Shown piece by piece: positions 27,385 through 37,187 of a stretch of DNA of 64,000 bases. Source of the DNA: an uncultured delta proteobacterium (GTDB taxonomy: Bacteria; Desulfobacterota; Desulfovibrionia; Desulfovibrionales; Desulfovibrionaceae); contig LT599018.1 of assembly GCA_900079685.1 (NCBI GenBank), positions 489,012 to 553,011 on the forward strand, read 5' to 3'. The position numbers and the translations under genes are program-made. A model generated the notes under the pieces. That model was given only the letters and a program-made list of their open reading frames with translations, did not search any database and was not told where the DNA came from. Numbering within the stretch: the first letter of the stretch is position 1; each line of letters begins with the position of its first letter.

Positions 27385-29789
27385 TCCGGCTGCGCGACTT
27401 CAGATCAAAGGCGCGGGGCTTGCCCGACCTCCTTCCGTATGCGGGGGTTATCGGTCCCGGCCTTGTACTCAATAAAGACGGCTCCCTGCTGTGCGCCTTC
27501 GAGGTGCGCGGGCAGGATTCGGACAGTTCGACACCGGAAGAACTCGCGTTCATCTCGTCGCAGCTCAATATGGCGATAAAGCTCCTGGGAACGGGGTGGA
27601 TGCTCCACCTTGACGCCATTCGCGGAGCGGAACGCGCCTATCCCGCCGACAATCTTTCGCACTTTCCCGACAGGGTCAGCCGGATGATTGACGACGAGCG
27701 GCGTGTCTGGTTCTCCGGCGACAAATGCTACAGCACCAACCTTGTACTGACGCTGACCTATAAGCCGAGTTTTGCGGAAAACCGCATTTCCACGGGCCTG
27801 CATTCGGGGAGCGCTCTGGACAAGGCTATACAGCGTTTCAATACGACAATCGCGGAGTTTGAGGACGCCTTGAGCGTGGCGCTCAAAATGCGGCGGCTGA
27901 CGGATTATGAATACGAACTGCGGGAGCGGAGTACGTCATTCATCCAATCCGATCTCCTGTCGCACCTGAACCAGTGCATCACGGGAGAATTGCAGCCGTA
28001 CCGGGTGCCCGCCGTGCCGATGTTTCTTGACGCCATGCTCGGCAATCAGGACATGATCGGCGGGGTGGTCCCGAAAATCGGCAACAAGCATGTGATGGTT
28101 GTCGCCATTGACGGCCTCCCGCAAGAGAGCTGGCCAGCCATCCTTTCGGACCTCGACACGCTCCCGGTGGAATATCGGTTCTCCACCCGGTTTATCTGCC
28201 TCGACAACTACGATGCGCAAAAGGAAGTCAAAACCTACTGCAAGACGTGGCGGCAACAGGTTTACCGGATAATCGACCAGTTCATAACCAACCCCAATGC
28301 CCGGATTAACCGGGACGCGGCCCTTATGGCCGAAGACGCCGAAGAGGCGTTGACGGCCATCAAGGGCGGCTATGTCGGGGCGGGCTACCTGACTTCCTGC
28401 ATCGTGCTCATGCACGAAGACCTTGACGTTCTTCAGGACAAATCAAGGGAACTGCGGCGCTGCGTCCAGACGTTGGGCTTCGGATGCCGCGTGGAAGCGG
28501 TGAACAGCGTTGACGCCTGGCTCGGCACCTTGCCGGGTAACTCCTGGGCCAATGTGCGCCGCCCCCTTATCACAACCCTTGTGCTGGCTGACCTTTTGCC
28601 GGTGCAATCCGTCTGGACCGGAAGCCCGGTTGCGCCGTGCCCGTTTTATCCTCCCAATTCGCCGCCGCTCTGCGTGGTGCAGACCGATGGGCGGACGCCG
28701 GTCTGGCTCAATCTCCATAGCGGTGACCTCGGCCATACCTTGGTGTTCGGCCCCACCGGCAGCGGCAAAAGTACCTTGCTTGGCCTCCTGATCGCGCAGT
28801 TCCGGCGCTATCCACATTCGACGGTCTACGTCATGGACAAAGGCCGCTCCGCGTATGCCCTGTGCCGGGGTGTGCGGGGCCGACACTACAATATCGGGGA
28901 AGCCGGTGGGCTTGCCTTTGCGCCGCTCTGGCGCATCGGCGAGTCACAGGAAGAGTTCGCCTGGGCCTTGGAATGGGTCGAGTCGCTTCTTGTCCTTCAG
29001 GGCGTGACGGTCACGCCCGCCGACAGGAACGCGCTGTATTCGGCCATGGACTCTCTTCGTTCCGCTCCGCAGACCATGCGGAGTCTGACGGATTTTGTTC
29101 ACCGCCTCCAGGACCTCAACCTGAAGGAAGCGCTCAAGCACTATACGGAGGCCGGGGCCATGGGCCGCATACTGGATGCCCGGCAGGATGGTCTTGCTGC
29201 CTCGGCGTTCACTGTTTTCGAGATGGAAAGCATCATGGAAATGGGAACGAAAAACCTTGTGCCGGTGCTTCTCTACCTTTTCCATCAAATCGAGCGTTCC
29301 CTGACCGGCCAGCCCGCAATGATTGTGCTGGACGAAGCGTGGATAATGCTCGGCCATCCGGTTTTCAGGGAGAAAATCAGGGAATGGCTGAAGGTGCTCC
29401 GTAAGCTGAACTGCATTGTTCTGCTTGCGACGCAATCTCTCAGCGACGCCCGCAACTCCGGTATTCTCGACGTTCTCGCGGAGAGCTGCCCGACAAAAAT
29501 CTTCCTCGCCAACATTGCCGCGACTTCGGACGTGCAAAGCGATCTGTACTCGGACCTTGACCTGAATACGCGGCAAATCCAAATAATCAGCACCATGCAG
29601 CCCAAGCGGGAATACTACCTCGTCCAGCCGGAAGGACGCCGGAAGATTCAACTCGCGCTTGGACCCAAAACCCTTTCGTTCATCGGGGCCAGCGACAAGG
29701 AGAGCATTGCCCGCATTGATGAACTGATAGCGGCTTACGGGGAAGACGCATGGCAAGAAAACTGGCTTGCAGAGCGCCAGGCAGCATAG
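27381..29789 (+). CDS. trbE: Conjugation ATPase TrbE (VirB4 family)
   Basis: 802 residues. An N-terminal CagE/TrbE-type domain (MIRLRDFRSKARGLPDLLPY and LDAMLGNQDMIGG) is followed by the ATPase core with Walker A FGPTGSGKSTLLG near 457-465, Walker B MIVLDEAWIMLG near 648, and LLATQSLSDARNSGI. It is the large motor of the secretion channel, bound to the inner membrane. ATG 27381 overlaps the trbD stop (ATGA). Confidence 0.94.
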   Translation: MIRLRDFRSKARGLPDLLPYAGVIGPGLVLNKDGSLLCAFEVRGQDSDSSTPEELAFISSQLNMAIKLLGTGWMLHLDAIRGAERAYPADNLSHFPDRVSRMIDDERRVWFSGDKCYSTNLVLTLTYKPSFAENRISTGLHSGSALDKAIQRFNTTIAEFEDALSVALKMRRLTDYEYELRERSTSFIQSDLLSHLNQCITGELQPYRVPAVPMFLDAMLGNQDMIGGVVPKIGNKHVMVVAIDGLPQESWPAILSDLDTLPVEYRFSTRFICLDNYDAQKEVKTYCKTWRQQVYRIIDQFITNPNARINRDAALMAEDAEEALTAIKGGYVGAGYLTSCIVLMHEDLDVLQDKSRELRRCVQTLGFGCRVEAVNSVDAWLGTLPGNSWANVRRPLITTLVLADLLPVQSVWTGSPVAPCPFYPPNSPPLCVVQTDGRTPVWLNLHSGDLGHTLVFGPTGSGKSTLLGLLIAQFRRYPHSTVYVMDKGRSAYALCRGVRGRHYNIGEAGGLAFAPLWRIGESQEEFAWALEWVESLLVLQGVTVTPADRNALYSAMDSLRSAPQTMRSLTDFVHRLQDLNLKEALKHYTEAGAMGRILDARQDGLAASAFTVFEMESIMEMGTKNLVPVLLYLFHQIERSLTGQPAMIVLDEAWIMLGHPVFREKIREWLKVLRKLNCIVLLATQSLSDARNSGILDVLAESCPTKIFLANIAATSDVQSDLYSDLDLNTRQIQIISTMQPKREYYLVQPEGRRKIQLALGPKTLSFIGASDKESIARIDELIAAYGEDAWQENWLAERQAA

Positions 29790-29799
29790 GGGGTACTCA

Positions 29800-30600
29800 A
29801 TGCGAAAACTGCTTTTGGCAACACTGCTGCTCGTGATGTGCGCGGCTCCGGCGAAGGCCCTTACCTTCGTTTGCGCGAATTGCAGCACCAATCTGGTGCA
29901 AATGCTCGACCGGATCACCAGCATGGAACAGTTGCAGAACATCATAGCCCAATACAAGGAAGACATTCAGCAAACCGCCGCGCAACTGCGGATGGTGCAA
30001 CAGAATATCGAGCAGTATGCGAACATGGTCCAGAACACCATTTCGCTGCCGCAAAATGTTCTCAAGGAAATCCAAAACAACCTTACCCAACTGGCGACAT
30101 TGTCCAGCCGCTTACGAACCGTCCGGGGCGACGCGGTCGCCATGGCGAACATTTTCGCCAACCTCTTCCCTGACCAGAGTTTTCTTGCGGACCTGGCCGG
30201 AAAGGGACCCGAGGCCATTGAAAAGGCAACGCAGGAATATGAGGCCGCGTGGAACGGATGGTCGAAACAGGTGGACCAGGCCACGGAAGCGACATTTCAG
30301 CTTTCCGGCATGCAGCTTGACGATTTGCAGAAGAGCCCGGCCAAGATGCAGTCCTATCTCAACGAACTGCTTTCGACGCCCGAGGGCCAGATGCAAGCCC
30401 TCCAGGCCGGGAACCAGTTGACCGCGCTTCAGATTCAGGAAGCGCGCCAGCTTCGGGAACTGCTTGCAACGCAAGCGCAGTCCGACATTGCGGCCAGTAT
30501 GAAGTCCGAAAAGGAAAGCCAGGTCAGACAGGAAGTCTGGCGCAACATGACCAAGACGGACAAGCTCGACAACCTTCAACCAAAACGTGACCCGTTTTAG
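29800..30600 (+). CDS. trbJ: Conjugal transfer protein TrbJ (VirB5 family)
   Basis: 266 residues: a signal peptide (MRKLLLATLLLVMCAAPAKA), then a long coiled-coil/helical region rich in Gln (DIQQTAAQLRMVQQNIEQY). VirB5/TrbJ proteins are secreted, minor pilus-tip components and often take part in entry exclusion. In RP4 the TrbK exclusion lipoprotein follows trbJ; no such gene fits in the 11 bases here before trbL. Confidence 0.88.
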   Translation: MRKLLLATLLLVMCAAPAKALTFVCANCSTNLVQMLDRITSMEQLQNIIAQYKEDIQQTAAQLRMVQQNIEQYANMVQNTISLPQNVLKEIQNNLTQLATLSSRLRTVRGDAVAMANIFANLFPDQSFLADLAGKGPEAIEKATQEYEAAWNGWSKQVDQATEATFQLSGMQLDDLQKSPAKMQSYLNELLSTPEGQMQALQAGNQLTALQIQEARQLRELLATQAQSDIAASMKSEKESQVRQEVWRNMTKTDKLDNLQPKRDPF

Positions 30601-30611
30601 GGAGGAGAGCA

Positions 30612-31751
30612 ATGCCTATCTCTCCGACCTATAGCCGGAAGATGGCAGTATGGGGCGGGGCCGTAATGGCCCTCGCCCTCCTGCTCTTTCTTCCTTCCGT
30701 GTCCCATGCCGCGCCGGACGGCGGGGATTTCGTGAACACCCTCGTCCGGTCGTTCTACGACAAGACGCAGATGTGGGAACCCGTCTTGCGGCGTTACGCT
30801 CTTGTTGTCTTGAAATGGCTCGTGATTCTGGAAGTGTGCTGGCTCGGCATCCGGGCGGCCCTGGGCCGGGAGCAGTTGCCGGACACCATCAAACACTTTG
30901 TCGTCATTATACTGGCCGCGTCGCTTTTTGCCGCTGTCATCAACCACTATTCCGAATGGGCGTGGCAGTTGATTAACGGTTTGAAACAGATTGGCCTTGA
31001 ACTGACAACCGGGGAATTTTCGAGCGACAGCCCCTTTATTACCGGCTTGCAGCTCGTCAAACTGATTCTCGGGAAAATGAGTTTCACGTCTCCTGCGGAT
31101 TCCCTCGGCCTTCTGATTGCCGCGCTTGTGATTCTGGTCTGCTTCGCGCTGATAAGCGCACAGGTGGTCCTTGTGAAATGTGAGGCCATGCTGTCCATGA
31201 TGGCCGCAATGGTACTGCTCGGGTTCGGCGGTTCCGCCTTTACCCGCGATTATGCCGTCAACGCCATTCGCTACGTTATCTCTGTTGCCTTCAAACTCTT
31301 TGTCCTGCAACTGGTTCTCGCCATTGGCGTCAGTTTTATCCGCGACTTCAATTCGGACAGCGCGGAGCTTCAGGACATTTTCGTCATTATCGGGGCCGCG
31401 ATTATCCTGCTGGCCCTCGTCAAATCCCTGCCTGACGTGGTGTCGGGCATTATCAGCGGTTCGCATGTCGGCGGCGGGAACCTTCTCGGAACCAGTGCTG
31501 CGGTCGCGGGCGGAGCCATTGCCGGTACTGGCCTTGTCGTGGCCGCTTCGCAAAACCTCCAAAACATCAAGGACGCGGCAAAGGTCGCCGGAGCCGAAGG
31601 CAAAACCGGAGTCGGCAAGCTGGCCGGGACCGCCGCCAACCTGTGGGGCGCTCGTCAGAGTGCCAAAGATTCAACCGAACGCTCCCTGTCTTCGCGTTCC
31701 CGCTCTGAAATGCAGGAGCGCCTTCATAAAGCAACAACTCTCAAGGGATAG
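30612..31751 (+). CDS. trbL: Conjugal transfer protein TrbL (VirB6 family)
   Basis: 379 residues with a signal-like start and about six membrane helices (for example YALVVLKWLVILEVCWLGI, LGLLIAALVILVCFALI), a Gly/Ala-rich stretch, then a hydrophilic tail rich in Ser/Arg. This is the polytopic inner-membrane channel part of the mating-pair apparatus. It begins 11 bases after trbJ with GGAGGAGAG before the ATG. Confidence 0.9.
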   Translation: MPISPTYSRKMAVWGGAVMALALLLFLPSVSHAAPDGGDFVNTLVRSFYDKTQMWEPVLRRYALVVLKWLVILEVCWLGIRAALGREQLPDTIKHFVVIILAASLFAAVINHYSEWAWQLINGLKQIGLELTTGEFSSDSPFITGLQLVKLILGKMSFTSPADSLGLLIAALVILVCFALISAQVVLVKCEAMLSMMAAMVLLGFGGSAFTRDYAVNAIRYVISVAFKLFVLQLVLAIGVSFIRDFNSDSAELQDIFVIIGAAIILLALVKSLPDVVSGIISGSHVGGGNLLGTSAAVAGGAIAGTGLVVAASQNLQNIKDAAKVAGAEGKTGVGKLAGTAANLWGARQSAKDSTERSLSSRSRSEMQERLHKATTLKG

Positions 31752-31756
31752 ATACA

Positions 31757-32467
31757 GTGAAATTCTTTAAGAAAACCGGCAAGGGCGCACAGCCCGATCC
31801 TTCGGATAATCCGTATATCACAGCCCGCCAGGAATGGATGGAGCGGTACGGCTCCTATATTGCCCGCGCTTCGCAATGGCGCATGGCCGCGCTGCTGCAA
31901 TCGGTCAGCCTCATTATTTGTCTGGCCGCTCTCGTCGTGCTGCTCAACCAGTCACAGGTGATTGCCTACTTCGTTTCCGTGGACAAGGTCGGCAAGACCG
32001 CCGTGGTCAAGGCTGACAGCGTTCCGAGCACTCCCCCGGAGATAATTCAGAACGCTATCGCGGAAAGCATCACGGCCTGGCGCACGGTGACGCCGGACTA
32101 CCACCTTCAGGGGGAGATGGTCAAAAAGCTCTCCGCGTATGTGGCCGGGTCCGCCAAGGGCGTTATCAAGTCGTGGTACGAACAGAACAATCCCGCTGTG
32201 ACCGCTGAAAACGGGCGCATGATTCACGTTGAAATAACGCAAGCGCCGCTTCCGGTCAGCAAAACCTCATACCGCGTGGAATGGCGGGAAACCATCCGTA
32301 ACCATGCGGGCGTCGTCATCGAGTCCGGCAACTACGTTGCGACCGTAACCATCCAAATCCAGAAACCGATCTCGGAAAAGATGCTTCTCGCCAATCCCGG
32401 CGGCGTCTTCATTACCGGCCTTGCGTTCTCCAAGACGTTCGCGGCCAACACTCCCAACGCTGAATAA
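31757..32467 (+). CDS. trbF: Conjugal transfer protein TrbF (VirB8 family)
   Basis: 236 residues: a short cytoplasmic arm, one membrane helix (LLQSVSLIICLAALVVLLNQ) and a periplasmic VirB8-like domain (YRVEWRETIRNHAGVV, YVATVTIQIQKP). It is an assembly factor linking inner-membrane and core-complex proteins. The start is a GTG at 31757 with AAGGGAT upstream. Confidence 0.9.
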   Translation: MKFFKKTGKGAQPDPSDNPYITARQEWMERYGSYIARASQWRMAALLQSVSLIICLAALVVLLNQSQVIAYFVSVDKVGKTAVVKADSVPSTPPEIIQNAIAESITAWRTVTPDYHLQGEMVKKLSAYVAGSAKGVIKSWYEQNNPAVTAENGRMIHVEITQAPLPVSKTSYRVEWRETIRNHAGVVIESGNYVATVTIQIQKPISEKMLLANPGGVFITGLAFSKTFAANTPNAE

Positions 32468-32478
32468 GGATACAGCCC

Positions 32479-33393
32479 ATGAAATTCATATATAGTGTTT
32501 TCACCTTTTGTTTACTGCTGTGCGCCGCTCCGGCCATGGCTGCGGTTCCTGCCGGGTATCCCCCGGCGCATGGCGGGCTGGAAAACCCGCCCCCGCCGAT
32601 TGACTATATCTCTCCGGACGCAGTCAAACTGACGCCGCAGGAAAAGAAGGCCCTGGACCTTTCCGGCCAGTGGTCCCGGCGCAACGTGGACCCGGTTCTT
32701 GCCGCTGGCGGCAAGGTTATCTACGTCCACGGCGCTTCGGAGCCGACTGTCATTGCTTCTCCGTATCAGGTCTGTGACCTTGAGCTGGAACAGGGGGAAA
32801 CGGTCAATGAGTTCGTTGTCGGTGATCCCGCCCGGTGGTTCGTCGAAGCCGGTGTTTCCGGCAGCGGCGGAAGTGCGACCGTGCATCTGTTCATCAAGGC
32901 CGTTGACGCCGGTTTGCAAACCTCCCTCGTGGTCACAACCGACCGCCGCACCTATCACGTCAAACTGGTTTCCAAACGGAGCGGGCATACTCCTTACATA
33001 GCCTTTGCTTACAATGACGCCATAAAAAGGCGGGTCAATCAGGACCGGGCGGAAGCGGATAAAAACCGCCATTGGGATTCCACTGTTATTGAAGGCCAGA
33101 CGCGGGAACTGGCGAATTTGAATTTCGCTTATGACGTGAAGGGGAAACGGGTTTCGTGGCGTCCTGAACGGGTCTATGACGACAAACGCAAATGCTACAT
33201 CCAGCTTCCGAAGGATGCCGGGGTAACGCCGGTTCTGTTGGTCCGCAAGGGCAGCAAGGATATGATCGTCAACTACCGCATTCAAGACGGAACTATCATC
33301 GTTGACGGCGTGTTCGACAAATACACGCTGGTTCTCGGCGTCGGCGGCGACCAGGAAAAAGTCGAGATCATCCGCAAGGGGGTGAAGCAATGA
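32479..33393 (+). CDS. trbG: Conjugal transfer protein TrbG (VirB9 family)
   Basis: 304 residues, with signal peptide MKFIYSVFTFCLLLCAAPAMA. The periplasmic part has VirB9-type segments: QVCDLELEQGETVNEF, then TSLVVTTDRRTYHVKLVS in the middle, and PERVYDDKRKCYIQLP near the C terminus. It is the outer-membrane core-complex partner of TrbI and the TrbH lipoprotein. It overlaps trbH by 4 bases. Confidence 0.92.
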   Translation: MKFIYSVFTFCLLLCAAPAMAAVPAGYPPAHGGLENPPPPIDYISPDAVKLTPQEKKALDLSGQWSRRNVDPVLAAGGKVIYVHGASEPTVIASPYQVCDLELEQGETVNEFVVGDPARWFVEAGVSGSGGSATVHLFIKAVDAGLQTSLVVTTDRRTYHVKLVSKRSGHTPYIAFAYNDAIKRRVNQDRAEADKNRHWDSTVIEGQTRELANLNFAYDVKGKRVSWRPERVYDDKRKCYIQLPKDAGVTPVLLVRKGSKDMIVNYRIQDGTIIVDGVFDKYTLVLGVGGDQEKVEIIRKGVKQ

Positions 33394-33896
33394 AACGCTT
33401 CGCCCTTGCTCTCCTTGTTCTGACGTGCCTTGCCTCCGGTTGCGCCAACAAGGGCTTTGTCGGTTCCTTCTACGGAGAAATTCCGCAACAGGGAGTTACG
33501 GCGGCTATCGCTGAAGACGCCGCGGACTTCCTCGCCGCGAAATATCCCCCCGGCCACACGACCTTGCAGATAGTACCGGCAGACAAGTCCGCCAATGCTT
33601 TTGATAACGTCTTTGAGGCCCGCCTTCGCACTCTCGGGTTTACGGTGAGGCCGTCCGCGCCGGCAGGGCCGGCCGCATCCGATGCCCTGACCCTGTCCTA
33701 CATTCTTGACCGTATAGAAGCGGACGCTTCGTACTATCTGCAAATCCGTCTTTCTGACGGCGCCGCGATTTCCCGCGCCTATACCGCGACCGGGCAACCG
33801 GAAGCGGGCCGGTCGTCCACGCCGCACGAGTTCAAATTGCCTGTGATGAAGCGGATGGAGCTGAAAGCGCGTTCCGCCGTCGATGGGCTTCAGTAG
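33390..33896 (+). CDS. trbH: Lipoprotein TrbH-like (VirB7 role)
   Basis: 168 residues with a lipoprotein signal ending in the lipobox LASGC (Cys at about 18). The rest is a periplasmic domain with TLSYILDRIEADASYYLQIR. Its position between trbG and trbI matches RP4 trbH, the lipoprotein that anchors the core complex in the outer membrane. The name rests mainly on position and lipobox. Confidence 0.8.
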   Translation: MKRFALALLVLTCLASGCANKGFVGSFYGEIPQQGVTAAIAEDAADFLAAKYPPGHTTLQIVPADKSANAFDNVFEARLRTLGFTVRPSAPAGPAASDALTLSYILDRIEADASYYLQIRLSDGAAISRAYTATGQPEAGRSSTPHEFKLPVMKRMELKARSAVDGLQ

Positions 33897-33904
33897 GGGG
33901 CTGT

Positions 33905-35131
33905 ATGGAAACAGGACCGAACAGCCTCATTATGCCGGAAGACGAGAAGATTACCGCCTTCAAACTCTCCCGCTGGCCGCTCTATGTGGTTATCGCGGTT
34001 GCCGCCGTCATGATCTGCGTACTGGTTTGGAGTATCAGCTTTTCCGGCAAGAATGGTTCCGAGGAAGCGGGCCGTAAGGATTTGGACATATCCGAAAACG
34101 GGCCTCCGCTGGTGGTCGCCGAAAATCGCGGGCTTGCCGCCCCGAGCCTCCCGGTCGGCGTTGCCCGCCAGAATACGCCCACGCCTTCGGCTCCGGCCCC
34201 GAAAGAACCGCTTATTGTCGTACAGGACAAGCCCGGCGAAGCGGATAGACTCAGGCAGCAGGAGCTTGAAAATCTGCGGCGGCGCAGAGCACAGGCGCAA
34301 CTTGACGGTTTGACCGCGCCTCTTGGCCTCAAACGCGCTCAATCCACACAGGGAAGCGGCCAAGCCGTTCCCGCTGATGCCACGCCGGTTCGTAACGCAT
34401 CCTCCCTCCAAATGCCGGGCATGCCCGGTATGGAAAACGGGTACGACATGGCCGCGCAGAAGGACAAGGAAGGTTTTTTCTCCCGTTCTTCCCGTGACGA
34501 CTCATGGATTTTGCCCCATGCCCGGACGGCTGGCCAACGCTATGAGCTGAAGACGGAGCGGGTCATTCCCGCTGCCATGATTACCGGCATCAATTCCGAT
34601 CTGCCTGGGCAGATACAAGCCCAAGTCACTCAGGACGTATATGACTCCGCGACCGGCGACCACCTTCTTATTCCGAAAGGGGCCAAACTGACCGGCTCCT
34701 ATGACAGCCGGGTTATCTTTGGTCAACGGCGGGTGTTGGTGGCCTGGACGCGGGTCATTTACCCGGACGGCTCCGCGCTCTCGCTCGGGGCCATGCCGGG
34801 AGCGGACATTGGCGGGTATGCCGGTTTCGCGGACAAGGTCAACAACCATTACCTGAAAATCTTCGGCAACGCGATTCTCATGTCCCTTATTACAGGCGGC
34901 ATGTCTTACGCTGTGGATAGTCTGGATTCGTCGAGCGGCGATAGCAATACGCCGACGATGCAGCAGGAAATGGGTACGGCCCTTGCCAGCCAGCTCGGGC
35001 AAACCAGCCTGTCGCTTCTGCAACGGAACATGAATATCGCTCCCACGCTTGAGGTGCGCCCTGGTTATGAGTTCGTGATTGTGGTCACGAAAGATATTGT
35101 CTTTGACCGCCCCTACAGGCCGTACAGGTGA
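33905..35131 (+). CDS. trbI: Conjugal transfer protein TrbI (VirB10 family)
   Basis: 408 residues: a cytoplasmic arm, one membrane helix (WPLYVVIAVAAVMICVLVW), a Pro-rich periplasmic stretch, a coil (LRQQELENLRRRRAQAQL) and the conserved VirB10 beta barrel (VIPAAMITGINSDLPGQI, GDHLLIPKGAKLTGSYDS, ATLEVRPGYEF-like end). It spans both membranes and senses energy for channel opening. It is the last trb gene before traG. Confidence 0.93.
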   Translation: METGPNSLIMPEDEKITAFKLSRWPLYVVIAVAAVMICVLVWSISFSGKNGSEEAGRKDLDISENGPPLVVAENRGLAAPSLPVGVARQNTPTPSAPAPKEPLIVVQDKPGEADRLRQQELENLRRRRAQAQLDGLTAPLGLKRAQSTQGSGQAVPADATPVRNASSLQMPGMPGMENGYDMAAQKDKEGFFSRSSRDDSWILPHARTAGQRYELKTERVIPAAMITGINSDLPGQIQAQVTQDVYDSATGDHLLIPKGAKLTGSYDSRVIFGQRRVLVAWTRVIYPDGSALSLGAMPGADIGGYAGFADKVNNHYLKIFGNAILMSLITGGMSYAVDSLDSSSGDSNTPTMQQEMGTALASQLGQTSLSLLQRNMNIAPTLEVRPGYEFVIVVTKDIVFDRPYRPYR

Positions 35132-35141
35132 TGGGGGGCGT

Positions 35142-37187
35142 ATGACTGATACCGTACAATATGGTCTGGCCGGGGAAAACCCCGGCCAGCTCCGGTCCCG
35201 GCTCTGGTACGCGCCTTTCGTGCTTTTGCTGGCGGTGGCCTGCATGTCCTTTGCCACGCAACGGACTGCCGATTATTTCCAGCATCACGCGGCGCTTGGC
35301 TCTCCCTTTCTCGGAGACTTCTACTTTCCGTGGATGGTCTTCATCTGGAAGCAAGCCTTTCTCGCGCAAGACACATACGGTTTTATGGCGAAAGCCGTTT
35401 CCGACAGCCAACTTCTCTATCTTGCGCCGCAATATCTTATTATGGCGTCCTGGCTGTTTTTCAGCCCCCGGCTGAAAGGCAACGCGCTTTTGCACGGCTC
35501 GGCCCGGTGGGCCACGGAGGACGACATTCGGGCCATGGGCTATTTTGATGGCCGTGGCGTGTATGTCGGCGGGTGGGTCAAGCAGTTGACCGGCTTTGCC
35601 TTTCTGTGGGCCTTTCTCCTCGGTCGCCCGAAGGAGCGCCATTTCTACCTTCGGGAAGACGGTCCCGCGCATGCCATCTGCTATGCCCCGACACGCTCCG
35701 GCAAAGGCGTGGGGATTGTCATTCCCTGTCTGCTCTCCTGGCCGCATTCCCTTATCTGCCTTGATATCAAAGGCGAAAACTGGAGTCTCACAAGCGGTTA
35801 CAGAAAATCGCAAGGCCAGGTCTGCCTGCGGTTCGACCCGTCCGATGCCAGCGGTACGTCCTGCCGGTTCAACCCGCTGGCCGAAGTCCGGCTTGATTCC
35901 ATACAGGCCATACCGGATTGCCAAAATCTGGCGACAATGCTGGTGGACCCCAACGGTTCCGGACTTGAAGACCATTGGTCCAAGGCCGGTTTCGGGCTGC
36001 TCTCCGGCGCTCTTTTGCATTGCTGCATCAGCGTCCGGGCGGAACAGGGCCGGGACGCGACGCTGTACGACCTTTCCTGCATGCTGGCTGATGAAAGCAA
36101 AACGATAACGCAGGTCTTTGAAGGGATGGTCAAATATGACCACAAGGCCGCGCTGGAAAAACTCTATCCCACGACTCCGGGCATATCCGACTGCGGGCTG
36201 AAGGCGCATGTTTTCGTCGCCTCCGCTGCCAAGGAAATGTTGAACAAGTCCGAGAACGAAGGTTCCGGCGTGGTTTCAACGGTGCTGGTCAACCTTTCGC
36301 TTTACCGTGATCCGGTTGTCGCCGCCGCGACCTCGGCCTGTGATTTCCGTATCGCGGACCTGATGAACCTTGATTCTCCGGTATCGCTCTATCTGGTCAT
36401 ATCGCCCGCCGACATTGACCGGGTCAAGCCTCTGGTCCGTCTGCTGGTGGATATGATTATCAGGCGTGTGTGCGCGAAGATGGAGTTCGCGGACGGCGCG
36501 ACAAAAGCCTCCTATCTTCACCGGCTCCTGATTTTCCTTGATGAGTTCACCTCCCTCGGGAAGCTGCAAATCATGGAAAAAGCCTTGGCCTACATCGCCG
36601 GTTACGGCGGCAAGGTCTTTCTCATTGTTCAGGACACAACCCAGCTCGCCAACGTGTACGGCAAGGAACATAGCATCATGGCGAACTGCCATGTTCGGAT
36701 TGCCTACGCGCCGAACACGATTGAAACCGCCAACCAGTTAAGCGACATGGCCGGGAAAACCACGGCCATCGACAAAAAAACATCCCTGTCCGGTTCCGGC
36801 ATGGGATTGACGAAATCCGCGTCTGTCAGCGTGAGCGAGACGGCCAGGCCGCTTCTGACCGCTGACGAGTGCATGCGTTTGCCGGGCATGATGAAGGATT
36901 CCAGCGGCAACGTGGTGAGAGCGGGCGACATGCTTGTTTTCACCGCTGGCCGCAATCCGATTTACGGTCGCCAGATTTTATATTTCCGCGACCCTGTCTT
37001 TTCCAGCCGCGCAAAGATTCTCCCTGCGGGAGCCATGCCGGAATATCCGGGCGGCGTCTCCGATTCCATCTATCACGACATGCCGTATTCGGCGGGCCCG
37101 GGGCGAAAAGCGCCAGAGCCCGCCGAAAAGGCCGAAATCATCCCAGCCGATGCGGCGGGGGAGTCTTTGAATGCGTACTTCCAATAA
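35142..37187 (+). CDS. traG: Coupling protein TraG (VirD4 family)
   Basis: 681 residues. Two N-terminal membrane segments (WYAPFVLLLAVACMSFA and the helix near 75-95) are followed by Walker A APTRSGKGVGIVIP near 183, DIKGENW, Walker B LLIFLDEFTSLGKL near 463, and VQDTTQLANVYG. The hexameric ATPase brings the relaxase-DNA complex to the channel. ATG 35142 starts 10 bases after the trbI stop; the upstream in-frame extension lies inside trbI. Confidence 0.94.
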   Translation: MTDTVQYGLAGENPGQLRSRLWYAPFVLLLAVACMSFATQRTADYFQHHAALGSPFLGDFYFPWMVFIWKQAFLAQDTYGFMAKAVSDSQLLYLAPQYLIMASWLFFSPRLKGNALLHGSARWATEDDIRAMGYFDGRGVYVGGWVKQLTGFAFLWAFLLGRPKERHFYLREDGPAHAICYAPTRSGKGVGIVIPCLLSWPHSLICLDIKGENWSLTSGYRKSQGQVCLRFDPSDASGTSCRFNPLAEVRLDSIQAIPDCQNLATMLVDPNGSGLEDHWSKAGFGLLSGALLHCCISVRAEQGRDATLYDLSCMLADESKTITQVFEGMVKYDHKAALEKLYPTTPGISDCGLKAHVFVASAAKEMLNKSENEGSGVVSTVLVNLSLYRDPVVAAATSACDFRIADLMNLDSPVSLYLVISPADIDRVKPLVRLLVDMIIRRVCAKMEFADGATKASYLHRLLIFLDEFTSLGKLQIMEKALAYIAGYGGKVFLIVQDTTQLANVYGKEHSIMANCHVRIAYAPNTIETANQLSDMAGKTTAIDKKTSLSGSGMGLTKSASVSVSETARPLLTADECMRLPGMMKDSSGNVVRAGDMLVFTAGRNPIYGRQILYFRDPVFSSRAKILPAGAMPEYPGGVSDSIYHDMPYSAGPGRKAPEPAEKAEIIPADAAGESLNAYFQ